Part shown: piece by piece, positions 18,044 to 27,036 of the stretch | Layout of the letters: each line of letters starts with the position of its first letter | How positions within the stretch are numbered: position 1 is the stretch's first letter | Assembly (NCBI GenBank): GCA_034111085.1 | Contig: JAWUXZ010000031.1 | Coordinates: 1-64,000 of the forward strand | Reading direction: 5' to 3' | Length of the DNA: 64,000 nt | DNA from: Dinoroseobacter sp034111085 | Lineage (GTDB): Bacteria; Pseudomonadota; Alphaproteobacteria; Rhodobacterales; Rhodobacteraceae | The notes under the pieces: model-generated | The model's database searches: none | What the model was told of the DNA's origin: nothing | Seen by the model: only the letters and a program-made list of their open reading frames with translations | Made by a program: the position numbers and the translations under genes

Positions 18044-19030
18044 TCAAACCATGCTCGGCACGACGAGGTCAGGTGGACGGTGCCCATCATCAAATGTCTT
18101 GATGTTGATGATGACCTTCTCTCCCATCTCGATCCGCCCTTCGCGGGTGGCCGAGCCCATATGTGGCAGCAGCACAACGTTTTTAAGCTCGCGCAAACGA
18201 GGGTTCACGTCATGGCCGCGCTCGAACACATCAAGGCCCGCACCCGCGATATCGCCCGACCGCAGCATCCGCGTCAGGGCATTCTCGTCAATGACTTCTC
18301 CGCGTGACGTGTTCACGATGACCGCCGAGGGCTTCATCAATTTCAGCCGCCGCGCGTTCAGCAGATGAAACGTGGACGGCGTATGCGGACAATTGATCGA
18401 CAGCACATCGACGCGCGAGACCATCTGGTCGAGGCTTTCCCAATAGGTCGCCTCCAGATCGCCCTCAATCTCGCGGTGGAGACGTCTGCGGTTGTGGTAA
18501 TGAACCTGCATCCCAAACGCATGAGCGCGCCTTGCCACGGCTTGGCCGATCTGACCCATCCCGAGGATGCCCAAACGTTTTCCGCCAATCCGACCACCAA
18601 GGAATGCGGTGGGCGACCAACCGCCCCACTCGCCTGCCTGCATGGTGCTTAGGCCCTCAGGCATCCGGCGTGTCACAGCCAGCATCAAGGCAATGGTCAT
18701 ATCGGCGGTGTCATCGGTCAACACACCAGGAGTGTTGGACACGTGGATGCCGCGCTGGCGGGCGGTCGCCACGTCAATATGATCGACGCCAGCGCCGTAA
18801 TTGGCGATAAGTTTCAGCTTCTCGCCAGATTGAGCCAGCATCGCGCTGTCAATCTGGTCGGTCACGCAGGGCACCAAAACATCCGCCCGGCGCATGGCCT
18901 CGGCGATCTCGTCGCGGGTCAGTTTGCGGTCCTCAGGGTTCAATTCGACGTCGAACAGTTCCTTCATCCGTGTCTCCACGGGTTCGGGCAACCGTCGCGT
19001 GACGACAACACTTAAGCGGTCTGATGCCAT
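18044..19030 (-). CDS. D-2-hydroxyacid dehydrogenase (glyoxylate/hydroxypyruvate reductase-like)
   Basis: A 328-residue NAD(P)-dependent dehydrogenase that reduces 2-oxo acids such as glyoxylate or hydroxypyruvate. The nucleotide-binding motif is LGILGMGQIGQAVARRA. The substrate arginine is in VNTSRGEVIDE, and the catalytic histidine in LLPHMGSATREGR. The start at 19030 follows GGGAGGGGTGAA, a strong ribosome-binding site; the frame stays open up to 19462, but that extension overlaps the signal peptide region of the divergent SH3 gene and is not protein-like. It may act with neighbouring amine-oxidising enzymes in C1/glyoxylate metabolism. Confidence 0.88.
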   Translation of the reverse strand: MASDRLSVVVTRRLPEPVETRMKELFDVELNPEDRKLTRDEIAEAMRRADVLVPCVTDQIDSAMLAQSGEKLKLIANYGAGVDHIDVATARQRGIHVSNTPGVLTDDTADMTIALMLAVTRRMPEGLSTMQAGEWGGWSPTAFLGGRIGGKRLGILGMGQIGQAVARRAHAFGMQVHYHNRRRLHREIEGDLEATYWESLDQMVSRVDVLSINCPHTPSTFHLLNARRLKLMKPSAVIVNTSRGEVIDENALTRMLRSGDIAGAGLDVFERGHDVNPRLRELKNVVLLPHMGSATREGRIEMGEKVIINIKTFDDGHRPPDLVVPSMV

Positions 19031-19130
19031 TTCACCCCTCCCGGCGCTTTCCAAGTCGCAGCTATACTGGCAACATAACAGCACCGGGGGCAAGCAGAGA
19101 CCCACGCACAGAGCGCGAGAAACGCGCCGG

Positions 19131-19691
19131 ATGAGAGCAATGGCAGGCGATCGCAAATTTTCCATGACGCGAAAGCGTCTTATCGGGACCATTCTGGCAC
19201 TTGGGCTGGCCTGCTTTAGCGTGCCCTCAGGCCCAGCTTTTGCCCAGACCAGCGACCGAATTGGCACCGTCACCAACCAACCCTTGCCCCGTTTCGTGTC
19301 GCTGAAGGGCGAGATCGGCAATGTGCGGCGCGGCCCCTCGGTCACGCACCGTATCGACTGGGTGTTCACCCGGCGCGGTATGCCACTGCAGGTTGTCAGC
19401 GAATTTGGAAATTGGCGCCAAGTGCGCGACCGCGATGGCGCGGGCGGTTGGATGCACCACATCCTGCTCAGCCGCGCGCGTACCGTGATCGTCCAAGAAG
19501 ACCTGATGCCCCTACGCTCGTCGCCCGAAGAGGAGGCCCCTGTGCGCGCCCGTGCCGAGGCTGGCGTGATTGCGCGCCTTGGTCCTTGCGAAAACGGCTA
19601 TTGCCGCATCCAGTCGGGTCGCACCCGCGGATGGGCCCCGGTCACCGCCCTGTGGGGCCTGACCGATGCCGATCTCGCGGATACTGACTAA
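19131..19691 (+). CDS. Exported SH3-domain protein
   Basis: A 186-residue exported protein with a signal sequence of about residues 12-39 (ending AFAQTS), then two tandem bacterial SH3-like repeats. The first contains GEIGNVRRGPSVTHRIDWVF and the second begins LMPLRSSPEEEAPV. Proteins of this kind usually bind cell-wall glycan or act in envelope maintenance. The start could be 19131, 19140 or 19164; the first was kept because none has a clear ribosome-binding site. It overlaps the end of the convergent M3 peptidase gene by four bases. Confidence 0.8.
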   Translation: MRAMAGDRKFSMTRKRLIGTILALGLACFSVPSGPAFAQTSDRIGTVTNQPLPRFVSLKGEIGNVRRGPSVTHRIDWVFTRRGMPLQVVSEFGNWRQVRDRDGAGGWMHHILLSRARTVIVQEDLMPLRSSPEEEAPVRARAEAGVIARLGPCENGYCRIQSGRTRGWAPVTALWGLTDADLADTD

Positions 19692-21706
19692 GCGACGTCG
19701 AGCAACCCGCGCCCCTTCAGCAGAGCCTCAACCCCCGGCATCCGACCCCGGAATGCAGTATAAAGCACATCCGCCTCTTGCGACCCGCCCGCCGATAGAA
19801 TGTTTGCCTCTAGCTTTGCGGCAGTCTCGGGATCGAACGGATCACCAGCCTCCACAAATGCCTCAAACGCGTCAGCGTCCATCACTTCGGACCACATGTA
19901 GCTGTAGTAGCCCGACGAATAGCCGTCGCCTGCGAACACATGCGCGAAATGCGGCGTCGCGTGGCGCATGGTGATCGCGGCAGGCATTCCGATGCCCGCA
20001 AGCACCTCCGCCTGTTTGGCCATCGGGTCCGCAGGTGCGGCGTCTTCGTGGAACGCCAGATCGACAAGGGCCGAGGCGACATATTCTACCGTCGAAAAGC
20101 CCATATCGTAGGTTTGGGCTGCCAAGAGACGGTCGAGCATCGCACGCGGCATCGCCTCACCCGTTTCGGCATGGGTTGCATATTTTTCGAGAACTTCAGG
20201 CACTTCCAGCCAATGTTCGAAAAGCTGGCTTGGCAGCTCCACGAAATCGCGCGCCACTGAGGTGCCAGAGATTAACCCGTGTGTCACATTCGACAGCATC
20301 TGGTGCAGCGCATGGCCAAATTCATGAAACAGCGTGCGCGCATCGTCGTAAGACAGCAGCGCCGGATCGCCCTTGGCGAAGTTGCAGATGTTCACCACGA
20401 TTGGTCGCGTATCGCCGCCGAGCTTCTTTTGGGACCGCATCGCCGAGCACCACGCGCCAGACCGCTTTGAGGACCGCGCGAAATAGTCGCCGATGAACAC
20501 AGCCATATGCTGTCCATTCCGCGTGACCTCCCAAGCCCGCGCATCCGGGTGATAAAGCGGGGTATCCAGGGCCCGAAACTCCAACCCAAACAAGCGATTG
20601 GCGCAATCAAACGCCGCCTCGATCATTCGGTCGAGTTGCAAATAGGGCTTCAACTCTGCCTCATCTAGATCATGCTCGGCCTTGCGCCGTATCTGCGAAT
20701 AATAGCGCCAGTCATGGGGGGCCAGCGGGTCATTGATCCCGTCCTCGGCCATCATCGCCTGCAAAACCTCGGCGTCCGCGTCCGCTGCGGCCTTCGCGGG
20801 CGTCCAGACCTGCATCAGCAGATTGCGCACGGCACCAGGCGTTTTCGCCATCTCAGGCTCAAGTTTATAGGCGGCAAAGCTTGCGTAGCCGAGCAGCTTT
20901 GCGCGCTCGTCCCGCAACGCCAAAATCTCTGCAGCGATGTCGCGGTTGTCGGTCTCGCCCCCATTCGCCCCGCGCGCGGTCCACGCGGCATAAGCCTTTG
21001 CACGCAGATCACGGCGCGGCGAGAATTGTAGGAACGGCACAATCAACGAGCGTGATAACGTCACCACCGGCCCCGGGCGCGTCCGCTCTGTCCCAGCCGA
21101 ACGCGCCGCATCGACGACAAACGCAGGCAGGCCTTCCAGATCAGCCTCTGCCAAATCCATAAACCAAGACCGCTCGTCGGCCAGTAGGTTCTGCGTGAAC
21201 TGCGTGCCCAAGACGGCGAGCCGAGATTTCACATCCGTCAGACGGTTCCGGTTCGCGCCTTCAACAGCCGCGCCAGCCCGCAGGAACATGCGATGATAAA
21301 GCTCGACCACGCGGATTTGTTCGCCGTCAAGGCCAGCCGTCTCGCGCGCCTCCCAAACCGCACGCACGCGCCCATAGAGCGCTTCGTTCATCATGATCTC
21401 GGACGAATAGGCACTCATCTTCGGGGCCAGATCGCGCATCAAAGCCTCGCGCGCAGGCGTGCTATCGGCCCCGGCTAGATTGTAGAAAACACCCGCGACC
21501 TTATCGAGCATCTCGTCGGCCTGCTCCATCGCGGCAACGGTGTTAGCGAAATTCGGCGCATCGCCACACTCGGCAATCGCGGCAACCCGCGCGCGCCCAT
21601 CGGCAAGTGCTGTATCAATCGCGGGGCCAAAATCCTCGTCCTTGATCTGAGCGAACGGTGGCAGGGCAAATTCGGTGGTCCAGTCGGACAAAAGCGCGTT
21701 GGTCAT
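19688..21706 (-). CDS. M3-family zinc oligopeptidase (oligopeptidase A / Dcp type)
   Basis: A 672-residue cytoplasmic metallopeptidase. The zinc-binding HEFGH motif lies near residue 460 in the run LFHEFGHALHQML, with the third ligand expected in the downstream ELPSQLFEHWLEVPEVL segment (glutamate in ELPSQ). Length and the N-terminal LPPFAQIKDEDFGPAI match PrlC/Dcp-type enzymes, which degrade short peptides. A normal monocistronic housekeeping gene; no truncation is seen. The exact subtype (OpdA or Dcp) is not resolved. Confidence 0.92.
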   Translation of the reverse strand: MTNALLSDWTTEFALPPFAQIKDEDFGPAIDTALADGRARVAAIAECGDAPNFANTVAAMEQADEMLDKVAGVFYNLAGADSTPAREALMRDLAPKMSAYSSEIMMNEALYGRVRAVWEARETAGLDGEQIRVVELYHRMFLRAGAAVEGANRNRLTDVKSRLAVLGTQFTQNLLADERSWFMDLAEADLEGLPAFVVDAARSAGTERTRPGPVVTLSRSLIVPFLQFSPRRDLRAKAYAAWTARGANGGETDNRDIAAEILALRDERAKLLGYASFAAYKLEPEMAKTPGAVRNLLMQVWTPAKAAADADAEVLQAMMAEDGINDPLAPHDWRYYSQIRRKAEHDLDEAELKPYLQLDRMIEAAFDCANRLFGLEFRALDTPLYHPDARAWEVTRNGQHMAVFIGDYFARSSKRSGAWCSAMRSQKKLGGDTRPIVVNICNFAKGDPALLSYDDARTLFHEFGHALHQMLSNVTHGLISGTSVARDFVELPSQLFEHWLEVPEVLEKYATHAETGEAMPRAMLDRLLAAQTYDMGFSTVEYVASALVDLAFHEDAAPADPMAKQAEVLAGIGMPAAITMRHATPHFAHVFAGDGYSSGYYSYMWSEVMDADAFEAFVEAGDPFDPETAAKLEANILSAGGSQEADVLYTAFRGRMPGVEALLKGRGLLDVA

Positions 21707-21755
21707 GGCGATCTCCTTTGCGCATGACTTAGGGCGCGTGGCGCGGATTTGAAAG

Positions 21756-22796
21756 TCACGCGTCCTTGCAAACCTTACAATCTGGGTTCCGCTTCAAGCG
21801 CATAACCCGCGTCTCGGCGTCCAGCGCGTCATAGATCAGCATCCGCCCCGCCAAGCCCTCGCCCGCTTGGGCGATCTCCTTGACCGCCTCCAGCGCCATC
21901 ATCGCGCCGATGACGCCAGGCAATGGCCCTACCACGCCGCCTTCAGCGCAACTCGGCGCAAGGCCGGGGGCCGGGGCCTCGGGGAATATGCAGGCATAGC
22001 ATGGCGCGCCGCGCACCGGATCAAACAGGCTGATTTGTCCATCCCATTGGCTGATCGCGCCCGAAATCAACGGCGTACCCGTGGCGACACATGCCGCGTT
22101 AACCAATGCGCGCGTCTCGAAGCTGTCAGTTCCGTCGAGCACAAGATCGAAGTCGTCGAATAATTCCTCGGCAATCTCCGATGTCAGCTTGCGATTGTAA
22201 GGCTTCACTGTAATTTGCGGGTTCAGCGCATTCATCGCCTCCTCGGCAGAAAACACCTTCGCCATGCCCGAGCGCGCATCAGTGTGGATCACTTGGCGCG
22301 CAAGGTTCGACAGCGACACCGTGTCATCATCAATCACACCAATCGTGCCGACACCCGCTCCTGCCAAATAGAGCAGCGCTGGCGAGCCTAAGCCACCTGC
22401 CCCGACCACCAGCACTTTCGCTTGCTTTAGCCGCTTTTGCCCCAAACCGCCGATCTCGCGCAGCACAATCTGGCGGGCGTAGCGCTCTAGCTCGGCGTCA
22501 CTGAACGGACCTTGCGGCCCCCCTTGCGCAGGCGGCGGCGGGGCCACGCGCGCATGAAGCCGCCGCAAGATCTCGCGGTAGACCAGCACCAAGGCCACAC
22601 CACCGCCCAGCAGCAGCCAAGACGCTGCCGATCCACCGGTTGCTTGACGCAGCGGCGTGCCCTCGGGAAGAACCGTATGCATGCCCAAAACTGCCACATA
22701 GAGCAGCCCAATAAGCAGCCAACGCGCCTGAATGGGCATTTTGACTTGGCGCCCGATCAGCCAGATCGAGCCTGCGACGAAGAAAACTAAAAACAT
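21756..22796 (-). CDS. moeB: Membrane-anchored MoeB/ThiF-family adenylyltransferase
   Basis: A 346-residue E1-like protein. About 75 N-terminal residues contain two to three hydrophobic segments, unusual for soluble MoeB. Then follows the canonical fold: ERYARQIVLREIGGLGQKRL, the nucleotide loop VVGAGGLGSPALLYLAGAGVG, and zinc cysteines in PCYACIFPE and at the C-terminus (NPDCKVCKDA). MoeB adenylates the C-terminus of the molybdopterin synthase small subunit. Molybdopterin is needed by the xanthine dehydrogenase encoded upstream, though many other enzymes also use it. The gene shares one base with dut. Confidence 0.88.
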   Translation of the reverse strand: MFLVFFVAGSIWLIGRQVKMPIQARWLLIGLLYVAVLGMHTVLPEGTPLRQATGGSAASWLLLGGGVALVLVYREILRRLHARVAPPPPAQGGPQGPFSDAELERYARQIVLREIGGLGQKRLKQAKVLVVGAGGLGSPALLYLAGAGVGTIGVIDDDTVSLSNLARQVIHTDARSGMAKVFSAEEAMNALNPQITVKPYNRKLTSEIAEELFDDFDLVLDGTDSFETRALVNAACVATGTPLISGAISQWDGQISLFDPVRGAPCYACIFPEAPAPGLAPSCAEGGVVGPLPGVIGAMMALEAVKEIAQAGEGLAGRMLIYDALDAETRVMRLKRNPDCKVCKDA

Positions 22797-23278
22797 CAGC
22801 CGCGCCCTGTCGATCCAAAGCCGCCTGCGCCCCGGTCGGTGTCAGACAGTGCGTCCACCACCGCGAACTCGGCCTGCAAAACCGGCGCAATGATCGCTTG
22901 GGCAATCCGGTCGCCATGGGAAATCAAGAACGGCTCGGCACCGTAATTGATCAACAGCACCCCAAGCGGGCCGCGATAGTCGCTATCAATCGTTCCGGGC
23001 GTATTTGGAACCGATATGCCATGCTTCAAGGCAAGACCCGATCGTGGCCTGATCTGCATCTCAAACCCGTCAGGAATCGCCACGCGCAGCCCGGTTGGCA
23101 CGATCTTACGCGCCATCGGCTTCAGCACCATGCCGCCTGCGCGTGCGTCTGCAGCGAAGTTGGCACGAATATCCGCGCCCGCCGCCCCGGCTGTCTCGTA
23201 GCGAGGCAAGGCGATAGACTGGTCTGCCCAATCTTCCCAAAGCACCTCGATGGTTGGCTGCACGACACGCTCTTTCAT
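22796..23278 (-). CDS. dut: Deoxyuridine 5'-triphosphate nucleotidohydrolase
   Basis: Trimeric dUTPase hydrolyses dUTP to dUMP, keeping uracil out of DNA and feeding dTMP synthesis. The five family motifs are present in 160 residues: AGADIRA, RPRSGLALKHGI, the catalytic-aspartate segment GTIDSDYRGPLGV, GDRIAQAII, and the glycine-rich C-terminal GAGGFGSTGRG that closes over the active site. It sits between coaBC and the MoeB-like gene on the same strand, and the coaBC-dut order is common in alphaproteobacteria. Confidence 0.96.
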   Translation of the reverse strand: MKERVVQPTIEVLWEDWADQSIALPRYETAGAAGADIRANFAADARAGGMVLKPMARKIVPTGLRVAIPDGFEMQIRPRSGLALKHGISVPNTPGTIDSDYRGPLGVLLINYGAEPFLISHGDRIAQAIIAPVLQAEFAVVDALSDTDRGAGGFGSTGRG

Positions 23279-23297
23279 TGTTCTTCAAATATCCAAA

Positions 23298-24497
23298 TTA
23301 CGCGATCAACGCAGCCGCGATCCGGTCCGCAAGGGCGCGCGCCACAGCGTCTTTGCCCATGCGCGGCCAAGTCTCGGCACCGCCTTCGGTGATCAATGTA
23401 ATCGCGTTTTCGCTGCCGCCCATGATTCCCGTCTCTGGACGCACATCATTTGCCACGATCCAGTCGCAGCCCTTGCGCGCGCGCTTGGCTGTGGCGTTGG
23501 CAACCACATCATCCGTTTCCGCCGCAAAGCCCACAACCAAGCCCGGTCGCCCTTCAGCGCGCTGGGCAACTGCCGCCAAAATATCGGGGTTCTCGGCGAA
23601 ATCGAGGCTCGCCATTGCACCCGACCCGTCCTTCTTGATCTTGCTGTCGGACGCAGACGTCACCCGCCAGTCCGCCACAGCCGCTGCAAACACCGCCGCA
23701 TCCGCAGGCAGAGTACCCATCACCGCATCACGCATCTCAAGCGCTGTCTCCACCTCGATCACATCGACGCCCACGGGCCGCGCCACCACCGCAGGCCCGG
23801 TCACGAAACTGACCTGTGCGCCGAGATCTCGGAGTGCGGCAGCAATCGCTGTGCCCTGCGCGCCCGAGGATCTATTTGCAATGTAGCGCACCGGGTCAAT
23901 CGGCTCATGGGTCGGTCCGGAGGTCACCAGAACATGCCGCCCTGCCAAGGGCTTGGGCCCAAAATGCGCTGCAACCGCTTGCGTAATCGCCACTGGCGTC
24001 GCCATACGGCCGGGGCCAAACTCGCCGCACGCCATTTCGCCTTCGTCCGGGCCAAGCACTGCAATTGCGTCTGCGCGCAAAGTTGCCAAGTTGCGCTGCG
24101 TCGCCGGATGCTGCCACATCCGCACGTTCATCGCGGGCGCGATCATCACTGGGGTGTCGGTCGCCAAAAGCAGGGTCGAGGCCAGATCATTCGCCAGACC
24201 GCCTGCCATTTTCGCCATTAGATCGGCGGTTGCAGGTGCGACGACAATCAGATCTGCTGAGCGCGACAACTCGATATGTCCCATCTCCGCCTCGTCGGTC
24301 AGATCGAACAGGTCGCGGTAGACTTTAGCCGCTGCCAAAGCCGAGGCCGACAAGGGCGTCACAAATTCCTCCGCCGCGCGCGTCAGCACAGGCGTGATGT
24401 CAGCGCCCGCCCGGCGCAATTCGCGGATCAGGTCGAGCGATTTATACGCCGCGATCCCGCCGCCTATGATCAAGAGAATGCGTTTGCCTGCAAGCAT
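23298..24497 (-). CDS. coaBC: Phosphopantothenoylcysteine synthetase/decarboxylase
   Basis: A 399-residue bifunctional enzyme of coenzyme A synthesis. The N-terminal CoaC flavoprotein half begins RILLIIGGGIAAYKSLDLIRELR and contains the PAMNVRMWQHPATQRN active-site loop. The CoaB half begins VLVTSGPTHEPIDPVRYIANRSSG, the synthetase motif. ATG at 24497 was chosen because AGGAT precedes it at a proper distance; an upstream GTG at 24527 would add ten residues not typical of the family. It is followed by dut after 19 bases. Confidence 0.95.
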   Translation of the reverse strand: MLAGKRILLIIGGGIAAYKSLDLIRELRRAGADITPVLTRAAEEFVTPLSASALAAAKVYRDLFDLTDEAEMGHIELSRSADLIVVAPATADLMAKMAGGLANDLASTLLLATDTPVMIAPAMNVRMWQHPATQRNLATLRADAIAVLGPDEGEMACGEFGPGRMATPVAITQAVAAHFGPKPLAGRHVLVTSGPTHEPIDPVRYIANRSSGAQGTAIAAALRDLGAQVSFVTGPAVVARPVGVDVIEVETALEMRDAVMGTLPADAAVFAAAVADWRVTSASDSKIKKDGSGAMASLDFAENPDILAAVAQRAEGRPGLVVGFAAETDDVVANATAKRARKGCDWIVANDVRPETGIMGGSENAITLITEGGAETWPRMGKDAVARALADRIAAALIA

Positions 24498-24548
24498 ATC
24501 GGTGATCCTATTCCGTTGGCCTGACACTGGCGCGCGCGCACGCAGACG

Positions 24549-25241
24549 TCAACGCGCGAGCAAATCCGCAATGCCGCGCCCACCGACTAACACATGGGTC
24601 AGCATCGCCCGCGCCGTTGGATATGGCCCCCACCGGTCGCGCAGGGCCGTATCTGGATCGTCGCCAGAAGTTCGTTTGACCGCGTCCAGCAACGCCTTCG
24701 GGGCGGGGCCAAGGGCTACATAATCCGCAATCCCTTCGCGCAAAATCGGATCCATCTGCACGTAATCCCACGAGCCAACTGCCTGCTGGGTCAACACATG
24801 AGCCAGCTCATGGACGGCATAAAACGTCGCACTGCGCGGCAAAGGCACCAGCAGGTTCGCTTTGCGCATCCGGTTCGCCACCAGATCAGCGTCGGCCAGA
24901 AACGCGTGATGCGGCGCGATTACCGGATGGGCGATGCCCGCTGCATAGCCGTGGCGTCCAAAGAACCAGACCCGCCGCCAGCCGTTGCCCGTCACATACA
25001 GATGCAGCGTGTGTGTAGGCATTGGCAGGCCGGAGGTTTCCAACTGCGCCTCGACCCGCGCAGCAAGAGCCTCGGTCACGGGCGGCAAGGCAATGGCGGA
25101 ATGAATGCGCAAGCTTTCAGTCCCGCCAACATGTGCAAAAGCCCATTTCGGAAAAATGACTGAGGTCGTGTAGCCCGCAAAGAGCAGTACCAAAATGGCA
25201 ATGGCTTTATACAAGCGCCGACGGAACTGGATGCGAAACAT
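24549..25241 (-). CDS. Membrane-anchored putative zinc metallopeptidase (HExxH)
   Basis: A 230-residue protein with one N-terminal membrane segment (about residues 11-31) and the rest likely periplasmic. Residues near 143 give VHELAHVLTQQAVGSW, an HExxH zinc motif. About 20 residues later comes ILREGIADYVAL, whose glutamate can be the third ligand; this E-G-x-A-D arrangement resembles gluzincin-type peptidases. I do not recognise a named family. It may act on a periplasmic protein or be inactive. It is separate from coaBC (51 bases) and from the ChaN-like gene. Confidence 0.7.
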   Translation of the reverse strand: MFRIQFRRRLYKAIAILVLLFAGYTTSVIFPKWAFAHVGGTESLRIHSAIALPPVTEALAARVEAQLETSGLPMPTHTLHLYVTGNGWRRVWFFGRHGYAAGIAHPVIAPHHAFLADADLVANRMRKANLLVPLPRSATFYAVHELAHVLTQQAVGSWDYVQMDPILREGIADYVALGPAPKALLDAVKRTSGDDPDTALRDRWGPYPTARAMLTHVLVGGRGIADLLAR

Positions 25242-25276
25242 GAGGCGAAATTAGCCTACGCGGGTGTCTTTTCAAG

Positions 25277-26080
25277 CTACCGAAAGGCCGCACAGGGGTC
25301 GGGGCGGTCCACGCCTTGCGTCAGCAGCCACAGATCATACGGCGGCGCTCCTTCGGGCACACGCTCTAGCTGTCCAACAGACAGGATCGTCAACCCCGGC
25401 GAGGCACGCTGCAAATACCGAGCCACACCCCAATCGGTGCGCGCATGGCCATTTCCAGTGATCAACACGATGGGCCCGCCATGGGCCTGATGCGCCTCGA
25501 TTACCGTGCGAGTAAAGGCGGCGTCGCGCAGGCGTTGAGCAGACACCATACCCGGCAGCATCTCGCCGGGCATCGCGTTGCAATGGGCGGTCATCTGTCC
25601 GGATTCACGTGTTGCCTGCTCGTCGGCAGCTAGCGCTTGGTCCAGTCCAAATACCTCAGCCCCAGCCCCGAAGGGCTTTGCCGCGCCGTTGAAGACAGCC
25701 GATCGCACCGCCGCGAGCGGCAAGGCCGCGCCATAAACCGCAACGCCGCGCGCTGCCTCAAAAATCGGCCAATACATTGCGAACTCAGGAAAGCCCGTAT
25801 CCGCCCAATCGAGCGCCGCTTGCAACGTCGCAGCATCCCCCCAATCGTCGGACCCAACGCGCGCAACCTGATCGGGACGCAACATCTCGAACACCAATGC
25901 TGCGGGCTGCAACCCTGCAATCGCGCGCGCTTGGTTCAGATGGTGGCTGGGATTATCATGCACTTCCCCCAGAATAACCACATCGGCGCGCGCGAGAGTA
26001 TCCAGCGCGGCCGACGTAATTTGCTCGGCCCATGAGGACGAGGGAAAAGCGAGCAGAGCAGCAAAGATCAGGCGAAAAAT
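25277..26080 (-). CDS. ChaN-like exported protein with a non-canonical start
   Basis: A ChaN/Tiki-superfamily protein (haem-binding uptake type) of about 267 residues. The hallmark ILGEVHDNPSHH is near the N-terminus and the C-terminal half contains GPIVLITGNGHARTDWGV. The first standard start codon is GTG at 25981, but that would remove the signal peptide. The frame continues upstream without stop to an ATT at 26080, giving IFRLIFAALLAFPSSSWA, a convincing signal sequence. GAGGT lies six bases before this ATT. A CTG at 26071, overlapping the rpoH stop as CTGA, is an alternative. The gene overlaps the 3' end of rpoH in either case. Confidence 0.75.
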   Translation of the reverse strand: MFRLIFAALLAFPSSSWAEQITSAALDTLARADVVILGEVHDNPSHHLNQARAIAGLQPAALVFEMLRPDQVARVGSDDWGDAATLQAALDWADTGFPEFAMYWPIFEAARGVAVYGAALPLAAVRSAVFNGAAKPFGAGAEVFGLDQALAADEQATRESGQMTAHCNAMPGEMLPGMVSAQRLRDAAFTRTVIEAHQAHGGPIVLITGNGHARTDWGVARYLQRASPGLTILSVGQLERVPEGAPPYDLWLLTQGVDRPDPCAAFR

Positions 26081-26946
26081 TCATGGACCTCGTTGGTTTG
26101 GGTCGTCAGGTTCTTGCGCATCTTGGTGAATGCAGCCGCTTCTAACTGGCGCACACGCTCTTTGGATAGGCCCAATTCGTTGCCGAGGCTTTCTAACGTG
26201 CGGGGATCTTCGCGCAGCTTACGCTCTCGCACGATGAAACGTTCGCGTTCATTCAGCGCGTTCATCGCCGTGACCAGCCAACTGCGAAGTGTCGCCAGAT
26301 CATGATCCTCGGCCACGATTTCGGCGGCTTGCGGGCTGGTGTCTTCCAGCGCGTCAATCCACTCGCGGCCTTCGTCCTCGACAGATTGTGTGGCGTTCAG
26401 CGAAAAGTCCGACCCCGCAAGGCGACCTTCCATCATCTCTACGTCATGCAGCGGCACGCCGACTTCTGTGGAAATCATCTGGCGCAACTGATGCTTGTCG
26501 AGCTTCTCGCCCACGCTTGCCGCTTCACGCTCCAGCCGCGCTTGTACGCGGCGCATATTGAAGAACAGCGACTTTTGCGAGGATGTGGATCCAGTGCGCA
26601 CCATCGACCAGTTGCGCATCACATGGTCTTGGATGCTCGCCTTGATCCACCAGACCGCATATGTCGAAAACCGCACGCCCCGGTCAGGATCAAACTTATC
26701 GGCGGCTTTCATCAAGCCCAGCGAGGCTTCTTGGATCAGGTCGTTCATTGGCGCGCCGTAGCGCTTGAATTTTGATGCCATCGAAATTGCCAGCCGCATG
26801 TACGCCGTGATCAGGCGGTGCAGGGCCTGCTCGTCGCGGTGATCGCGCCACGCATAGGCCAGTCGTAGTTCCGTTTCAGCATCCAGTAATTCGGCCCGCA
26901 TTGCACGCCGTGACATGTTCATGTCAGAAGGTCCGTCCAGTGCCAT
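26068..26946 (-). CDS. rpoH2: RNA polymerase sigma-32 factor, RpoHII type
   Basis: A 292-residue group 3 sigma factor. Region 2 contains AYMRLAISMASKFKRYGAPMNDLIQEASLGLMKA and the promoter-melting helix FSTYAVWWIKASIQDHVMRNWS. The RpoH box appears as QKSLFFNMRR, and the C-terminal HTH includes ESLGNELGLSKERVRQLE. The N-terminus MALDGPSDMNMSRRAMRAELLDAETELRL matches what I know of the second RpoH (RpoHII) of Rhodobacter-type bacteria, which acts in oxidative and photo-oxidative stress more than in classical heat shock. Its last bases overlap the ChaN-like gene. Confidence 0.92.
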   Translation of the reverse strand: MALDGPSDMNMSRRAMRAELLDAETELRLAYAWRDHRDEQALHRLITAYMRLAISMASKFKRYGAPMNDLIQEASLGLMKAADKFDPDRGVRFSTYAVWWIKASIQDHVMRNWSMVRTGSTSSQKSLFFNMRRVQARLEREAASVGEKLDKHQLRQMISTEVGVPLHDVEMMEGRLAGSDFSLNATQSVEDEGREWIDALEDTSPQAAEIVAEDHDLATLRSWLVTAMNALNERERFIVRERKLREDPRTLESLGNELGLSKERVRQLEAAAFTKMRKNLTTQTNEVHEFFA

Positions 26947-27036
26947 TTCTTATCACCCCCGTGATATGGGTTTGTCCAACCCCTGTTTCTGTTCACGAGA
27001 GGGCTACGCGGCAGATCGCCGAAAGGATCAAAGATA

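Noticed and set aside
18044..19462. Longer version of the 2-hydroxyacid dehydrogenase starting at 19462
   Set aside because: The first 140 or so residues of that frame are not family-like, and they overlap the divergent SH3 gene. The ATG at 19030 has a strong ribosome-binding site.
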